Below, in pieces: positions 58,970 to 64,000 of a DNA stretch of 64,000 nucleotides. The position numbers were made by a program, and so were the translations under genes. The stretch comes from Bartonella harrusi (GTDB lineage: Bacteria > Pseudomonadota > Alphaproteobacteria > Rhizobiales > Rhizobiaceae). The notes below the pieces were generated by a model that saw only the letters and a program-made list of their open reading frames with translations, was not told the origin of the DNA and did not search any database. The stretch covers positions 1,950,501 through 2,014,500 of the forward strand of contig NZ_CP101114.1 in assembly GCF_024297065.1 (NCBI RefSeq). Direction: 5' to 3'. How positions within the stretch are numbered: position 1 is the first letter of the stretch; each line of letters opens with the position of its first letter.

Positions 58970-59690
58970 GAGACAAATATTAAGATGGTTTAGTGTTTTT
59001 TAATTTTCCCAGCTTTTGTATGTCAAATCGGTGCAAACGTATTGCATATATTATCGGTTTGTGTGATCTCTAAAATGGTTAGACAGCCTAATTTGGGGAA
59101 AATATAAAGACGTAAAGGTGAAAATCAATCTCCAACCTTTTCATCTTCTTTTAATTTAGCTTTACGAATTTCAAAAGCATCCAAAGCAATATCTTTAAAT
59201 AATGCAGACTACGCATTGCTTCACGCTTTTGTTTCTCACATTCTTTAATAGGGTCACGACTCACGCAAAACAGAACGTCATTGTATTGCACATTCACAAG
59301 CTTTTTTTTAAGAAACATTTCTTAAAACACAGAAGTCCATCTCACACCCCCACCCGTGGATGGTATAACGTAAAAACCATTGATCACCACCATCTTTACG
59401 CTTATGATGGTACAAGCTGGTCTCATCATACTCTTTACCGTCCCCCTCCAATGTTGCGACAGCTCTTGCAATAAGACGATTCATTAAAGGTATTTTTATT
59501 CCTTTCTAAATGGTTTTTATCCACACGATAATCCCACTTGTGATGTGCAAGGGAATGGATTTGATTGATTCAACATAAGCATGTTTTGAATAAGAGAATC
59601 TTAGGATATTCGAGGATATCATTCAACATGCAAAATGATGAATTATCATTATAAGTCAATATGTTGCTCTATCATAGAATTACCCTATGG
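58970..59690 (-). pseudogene. integrase remnant on the opposite strand (copy D)
   Basis: Reverse-strand counterpart of copy A. On the - strand: hairpin region at 59582-59640, start near 59488 (ATGAATCGTCTTATTGCAAG), GGGGACGGTAAAGAGTATG, KDGGDQW-like codons, then from about 59290 the part corresponding to 27750-28000 of copy A (LHYLKDIALDAFEIRKAKLKED, GDWFSPLRLYIFPKLG). Frame changes throughout. It converges tail to tail with copy C, so the pair forms an imperfect inverted duplication. Confidence 0.82.
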
Positions 59691-59745
59691 TAAAATTGTC
59701 CCATGGTAAAATTGATTGGCAACATACAAAGAGTAGACTTTAGAC

Positions 59746-60905
59746 TTAAAGTGGCGCAAGCCGGCCGAGTTTTAAAAAACCTAATTTTGCCCATCCATGG
59801 GTAATCTTCAAGGGCAGAATGGGAGAGCCATCTGGACTTTTAGGCATCATGCTCAAAACAAAGAATAAAGCTTGCAGATTATTAGCTTGCTCAGGAAACA
59901 AGCGTTGCATAGTGGTAAGAAGCTCCATATGCTTCACAAAAACAAGATCAAATTCTGCTGTCAAATAGCCTTCATCATCAAAGGAGAAAGGTCCACTGAT
60001 ACGCAGGAGACCACCTGTATGAAAAGCCAATTCACCACGCTTTAAAACACCACTTTTCCCATACAAACACTGTTTCCAACCACCTCTTCCATTTTCAAAC
60101 AAATGAGAGAGATCATTGAAAGTCCATTTTAAATTGCCATTAATTTTTGGGAAATCAACAAAATAAGGTGCAAAAAATAGGGAAGAGTCAAAATCATCAA
60201 CAATAAGGTGCCCTGATAAATGATTTTTCTCATTTTTCAGATCAAGTCGCAAAAATTCTGCCGCTATTTTTTGGGGCACATTCTCTTTATCTAACGAAGG
60301 TACCATCATATCCACAGCATCTTGCAAAGATGCTTGATTTCTAACATTTTCTTGTATGAGCTTCTTATTCTTCGTTTTTGATCCAAATTTTTCTGAAAAT
60401 TTCTGATCCTTACGAGAGGAAGCAATGGTAGAAACCTCAAGCCCTTCAGCCATCAGTTTAAATGTCCTCACCGTTTTCCAATAAGGCTCTGTTTCAACTA
60501 CAAGATTGCGCCATTGCAACGCAATAGGCATTTTTCCAGAAAAAACAATGGACGCAGGAGAAGAAACATTAAACTCTACAAAACGAGAAGCATAAATTGG
60601 TGCACCAACCATCAAACGCGCAGTTGATAAGGAAAACTCGTGTAAAGGCCAAGAAAACTGAAAGTTATCACAAGAAACACCAATACGTAACGGATAACCA
60701 TTTTTACTGAGATGTTTGCATACAATCGTTATATCACGAGCAGAAGCTCTTGCGAGGAGATCAGAAACACGGTCTTCTATTTTACGTGAAAAAAAAACCA
60801 AAGTGCACTATAAACGCATATCACAACAAGACAAAACAGCCCAAAAAGCAAATAACGCAAAGAAAGGCTTTTTCGTAGTGATGTCAACTGAGAGATTATA
60901 GACAC
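59746..60905 (-). pseudogene. DUF2125 family protein, frameshift in a poly-T tract
   Basis: Main frame (59746-60801) encodes a DUF2125 protein (ITIVCKHLSKNGYPLRIGVSCDNFQF, HEFSLSTARLMVGAPIYAS), probably periplasmic and membrane-anchored. Its N-terminal anchor is in another frame: a GTG at 60905 with AAGGAAAG 8 nt upstream starts MSIISQLTSLRKS and a membrane helix ending LWFFF. The frames would join if the run of nine T at about 60789-60797 had ten. Without that base the anchor is lost. A homopolymer error or reversible slippage is likely. Full length would be about 386 residues. Confidence 0.8.
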
Positions 60906-60948
60906 AATGACAACTTTCCTTATCTTCTATGAATAAAATTTTTAATGC

Positions 60949-61695
60949 TCAGGCACAAACGCTGGGTACACAAAAAATCTGTTGTAACGCATTTTCAAAC
61001 CATTTACTCAAAGCCTGATCATAAATTAAACGACCTTTCAAATGTGCAGAAGCAGGTTGAGCACCTTTTTCAGTCAATTTGTGTGCTGAACGCACCACCA
61101 AACGCCGCATCATAGCACGTGTGAATTCGGCATGGAATTGCAAACCCCATGCATTATCTCCATAACGAAAAGCTTGTACAGGATATGTATGACCTGTTGC
61201 TAAAAGCGCAGCTGCTTTAGGTAAATCATAAATACCTTCATCATGAAAATGGTAAACCATTCCTGGCCAATTCATCAAAGCCTTGCCTTGTGAGGTTGCT
61301 TCCAGAGGGTACCAGCCAACTTCAACAATTCCATCACTTCTTGTACCAACACGTCCCCCTAGATTTCGCGCTAACATCTGTGCTCCAAGACAAATCCCCA
61401 AAAAAGGCTTATTTTCTTTCAAGGATAAGGAAATCCAATCAATTTCCTTGCCAATATAAGCTTCCTCATCATTGACACTCATCGGTCCCCCCAAAATAAC
61501 CACACCGGCATAATGCTTCAATGTATCGGGGAGTTTTTGTCCTAAAATAGGGCGATAAATATCAAGAACAAAACCATTTTGTTGCAAAAATTTTCCCAAA
61601 CGACCAGTATATGTAGATTGACGATGTATCACCACCGCAATTCTTGGTTTGCACTTTTTTTGCTTTGCACTAAAACACCTTTGATGTAAAAACAT
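60949..61695 (-). CDS. class I glutamine amidotransferase (GMP synthase-like)
   Basis: 248 residues, stand-alone amidotransferase domain. Catalytic triad visible: Cys102 in LGICLGAQ, His188 and Glu190 in LQFHAE. VVILGGPMSVND is the oxyanion strand motif. Stand-alone homologues of GuaA glutaminase of this type act in gamma-glutamyl hydrolysis or unknown reactions; the acceptor cannot be told here. The first ~17 residues are basic. The ribosome site is weak. Confidence 0.88.
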   Translation of the reverse strand: MFLHQRCFSAKQKKCKPRIAVVIHRQSTYTGRLGKFLQQNGFVLDIYRPILGQKLPDTLKHYAGVVILGGPMSVNDEEAYIGKEIDWISLSLKENKPFLGICLGAQMLARNLGGRVGTRSDGIVEVGWYPLEATSQGKALMNWPGMVYHFHDEGIYDLPKAAALLATGHTYPVQAFRYGDNAWGLQFHAEFTRAMMRRLVVRSAHKLTEKGAQPASAHLKGRLIYDQALSKWFENALQQIFCVPSVCA

Positions 61696-61777
61696 TTTTT
61701 AATCAATCATTTCTGCAACCAAGTCACTTTTCATTTTTTAAGAACAAGAAAATAATATGCACTATAACTTTCTTGAT

Positions 61778-63346
61778 TTAAAATAAACGAAATTTTTTTC
61801 TTGACAAAAATGCCTCCTCTTCCTCTGTTTTAACTCCTGGATCATCAACATTTAAGTGGATTTGACTCAATACCGTAATATCTTGATCTTTTATATCTTG
61901 TTTCTGTAGTGGTGCATGATACTCAAGGGGACGCTCTACCGAAGATGACTCTCCAAGCATCTTATTTTCGATATCAGCACTCTTCCCTACCCCATTTGCT
62001 TTATCTTGATTCTGCTTTTCCAACTCACTCTTGGTCGCCTCCAATGTGAAGGGAGCCATACGAGGAGGCGCTTTCCATTCAAAACAGCCAAGACGTCCGC
62101 TAATTGGAGACACAACCGACCAAGAAGGAAAAATGTCCCCATCACACATCCACACCGGATCACGTTCAGCACGAAGTGCCAAAGAAAGCCATTGTCGCAC
62201 AGCTCCTTGATTATTTCCCTGCGCTTCTTCAATATCTGCCAACAATAAATAAACACTTTCACGCGGATGATATTGCAGTGCTTTTTCAGCTTGTTCCCTT
62301 GCTAAGACTATCTCACCAGCATCCAAAGCAGCTTTGGCAATAAGGAAAGTCGCTTCGAATGTCTCCTTATTATAAGAAGCAAGAGTTTTAGCCCTCTTCA
62401 ATCGCCCAACAGCTCCTTCTTCTTTTTCAAGATAAAGCACTCCCAAATCAGGATGAGGTTCTTTCTGCCAAGCTGTAATAATCATTTTATCCGCTTTACG
62501 TGTTTCATTGAGTTTATAAAGAATATCAGCAGCAACAATCGTTATAGGCACAAAATCAGGCAATAATTTATGCGCTTTTAAAATGGCTGAACGTGCTTGC
62601 ACAGGATGCGTTTCAAACAGATGAAGAGCCTTCCCACATAACAATAAAGCTTGTGTATGTTGACGTTCTACAGTTGAACGAATTGCACGTGGCAAAGCTT
62701 TTTGTGCACGTTCAAAAACAGTAAGTGCCGTATCCCATTTACCCTCAACACTCAACCGTTCAAGCACAGCCTGATGCGCCCACAAAAGTGCTGGTGATAA
62801 AGCCAATGCTTCTTCTGCATATTGTTGTGCTGCTTCATAAGCTTTGCTTTTTAGAGCTTCACGAAACAAACCGTAAAGCCCCGCCAATTGTGTTGGTGCT
62901 TCTTTTCTCATCTCCTCATAAAGGCGGATGGCAGAAGCAGAGTCATTTTGCAAAGAGAGAATTTGAGCTTGTAAGAGTTTTACCAACGGTTCCTGTTTAT
63001 CAGAAAAATATTTGCCAACATGTGCCTCCATTTGTTGTGCCAAAACACCATCACCGGCAAAAACGGCAAGGATTCCCTGTGAAAGAGCTTGATAACCACG
63101 CTTTTTACGACGTTGATAAAAATAATGAGAGAGAGCTCTAGGTACAGAAAAAAAGGCAGATAAAAGCCACCATAAAAGCGCTAAAACTCCAAGCAATAAA
63201 ATGAATGCGCACAAAAACGTTAACAATGAAACAGAAAACCGAAAGTGCAAAAATGTTATAACAAAAACGCTATTGTGATTAGCAACCCATCCAAAAGCCA
63301 GGCCGATCAAACAGACAACAAAACTGTAAATAAAAACACGTATCAT
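61778..63346 (-). CDS. hemY: HemY-like membrane TPR protein
   Basis: 522 residues. Two N-terminal membrane segments (about residues 5-25 and 40-65), then TPR-like helical repeats (VKLLQAQILSLQNDSASAIRLYEEM, AYEAAQQYAEEALALSPALLWAHQAV). The family HemY N-terminal domain motif is present. It sits next to a mitofilin-like gene, the usual alphaproteobacterial hem-mitofilin-hemY order. The name comes from a link to haem synthesis; the exact activity is not settled. The C-terminal ~100 residues are charged and disordered. Confidence 0.9.
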   Translation of the reverse strand: MIRVFIYSFVVCLIGLAFGWVANHNSVFVITFLHFRFSVSLLTFLCAFILLLGVLALLWWLLSAFFSVPRALSHYFYQRRKKRGYQALSQGILAVFAGDGVLAQQMEAHVGKYFSDKQEPLVKLLQAQILSLQNDSASAIRLYEEMRKEAPTQLAGLYGLFREALKSKAYEAAQQYAEEALALSPALLWAHQAVLERLSVEGKWDTALTVFERAQKALPRAIRSTVERQHTQALLLCGKALHLFETHPVQARSAILKAHKLLPDFVPITIVAADILYKLNETRKADKMIITAWQKEPHPDLGVLYLEKEEGAVGRLKRAKTLASYNKETFEATFLIAKAALDAGEIVLAREQAEKALQYHPRESVYLLLADIEEAQGNNQGAVRQWLSLALRAERDPVWMCDGDIFPSWSVVSPISGRLGCFEWKAPPRMAPFTLEATKSELEKQNQDKANGVGKSADIENKMLGESSSVERPLEYHAPLQKQDIKDQDITVLSQIHLNVDDPGVKTEEEEAFLSRKKFRLF

Positions 63347-63357
63347 CTTGCGCCTGT

Positions 63358-64000
63358 TTACCTCTTCAGAGCCTTAACAGATCCCTGCTGTGCCGAGAAT
63401 AGCAACTTCTGAAGCCGCTGATGAATAGCAATATGTCTTTCAAGTTTATGAACAAAATCCACCGAAACATCTTTCGCATTTTGAGGCAATGTTTGCCATT
63501 CGCTCAAAGCCTTTTCGTAATCACCCGCTTGAATAGCAACTTCCATTCGTGCCGCAATCGCCTCTAGCGTCATACCCTCGATATTTCCAATTGGTCGTGA
63601 AACGACCAAACCTTTTATCCATGCCCAAACCCGTTTAGAAAAAGCAGCATCTGATGCAACATTATTTTGCACACGAACGATTGCATCGGCAACTCTAGCA
63701 AACTCATCTGAAAGTTGCGCTGAATTTGGAAGTCCTCTATCTGCTGTTTTTTGTAACAAATCAAGTCCATCCATTGTAGGCGCTAATTGCTGTAATGTTT
63801 TCAGTTCATTGATATAAGACCCTCCACGTTCTATGGCATTTTTTAGCGAACTGATGGCAATAAACAGCGCAATACTTACCTCTTGTTTTTCACTCTCTTT
63901 AACAGCAATTTCTTCCTGCATGGTTCCTAACTGTTGCTTTAAGAGAGCAAGAGCGCTTGCATTGCTTTGCCCAACGGACAAAGCCGTTTCCATATCTTTC
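63358..64000 (-). CDS. mitofilin/Mic60-like inner-membrane protein, cut by window edge
   Basis: C-terminal part only; the frame remains open beyond the end of the window, so its start lies outside. The visible ~213 codons contain a coiled-coil stretch (LLKQQLGTMQEEIAVKESEKQ) and the mitofilin signature near the end (ARMEVAIQAGDYEKALSEWQTLPQNAKD). Alphaproteobacterial homologues shape membranes and lie between hemD and hemY. The hemY gene follows after 11 bases. Confidence 0.82.
   Translation of the reverse strand, partial: KDMETALSVGQSNASALALLKQQLGTMQEEIAVKESEKQEVSIALFIAISSLKNAIERGGSYINELKTLQQLAPTMDGLDLLQKTADRGLPNSAQLSDEFARVADAIVRVQNNVASDAAFSKRVWAWIKGLVVSRPIGNIEGMTLEAIAARMEVAIQAGDYEKALSEWQTLPQNAKDVSVDFVHKLERHIAIHQRLQKLLFSAQQGSVKALKR

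Noticed and set aside
1..64000. tRNA, rRNA and small RNA genes
   Set aside because: I scanned for tRNA-like T-loop and anticodon arms and for the SRP RNA core near ffh and found none I could support; a covariance search would be needed to exclude small RNAs.

Overview
The window comes from a Bartonella chromosome. The DNA is AT-rich and the gene neighbourhoods are alphaproteobacterial (Rhizobiales). At 5.2-26.3 kb lies a chromosomal Trw type IV secretion locus with several paralogous copies of trwL, trwJ, trwI and trwH, an arrangement known from the Bartonella lineage that uses Trw for host-specific adhesion to erythrocytes. I cannot name the species.

Layout. (1) 0-4.3 kb: ftsK and a ubiquinone-biosynthesis hydroxylase, then about 0.9 kb with no gene. 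(2) 5.2-26.3 kb: a small direct repeat of sdhC, an H-NS-type silencer, and then the Trw locus on the + strand: an unknown ORF, trwN (VirB1), a small ORF in the place of korA, trwL x5 (VirB2), trwM (VirB3), trwK (VirB4, frameshifted), and an amplified trwJ-trwI-trwH block (VirB5-6-7). The block holds intact copies, an exact 1.6-kb tandem repeat, one decayed unit and a stranded trwG fragment. trwG, trwF, trwE and trwD (VirB8-11) follow, with a terminator. No relaxase or coupling protein is present, so this is a surface apparatus and not a conjugation system. (3) 26.3-28.4 kb: non-coding DNA and a decayed tyrosine integrase. (4) 28.4-34.5 kb, - strand: sdhCDAB and rimM-trmD-rplS. (5) 34.6-50.1 kb: sapC-like, xerC, bolA-like, J-domain protein, cobS/cobT (cobT frameshifted), yhhQ, rpmB, surf1, DUF1127, purH, heparinase II/III-like, an rsmB pseudogene, htpX and a DUF1674/SDHAF4-like gene. 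(6) 50.3-53.5 kb, - strand: rpsP, chorismate mutase, ffh, carbonic anhydrase. (7) 53.7-58.4 kb: a large NAD-dependent glutamate dehydrogenase. (8) 58.4-59.7 kb: gene fragments and two converging integrase remnants. (9) 59.7-64 kb, - strand: a DUF2125 gene (frameshifted), a class I glutamine amidotransferase, hemY and a mitofilin-like gene cut by the window edge.

Two themes stand out. First, the Trw locus shows repeated duplication, sequence exchange and decay. A promoter-like element with fixed geometry (TTGAAA, 17 nt, TAGnnn) is kept in all five JIH units, including the dead one. Second, the rest of the window carries small scars: partial copies of sdhC, trmD and gdh, and five copies of an integrase-upstream repeat with a hairpin core. 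There are also frameshifts in trwK, cobT and the DUF2125 gene. Those in cobT and DUF2125 lie in homopolymers and the trwK one is a single base, so all three need checking against reads. rsmB is beyond doubt a pseudogene, because it has both in-frame stops and frame changes.
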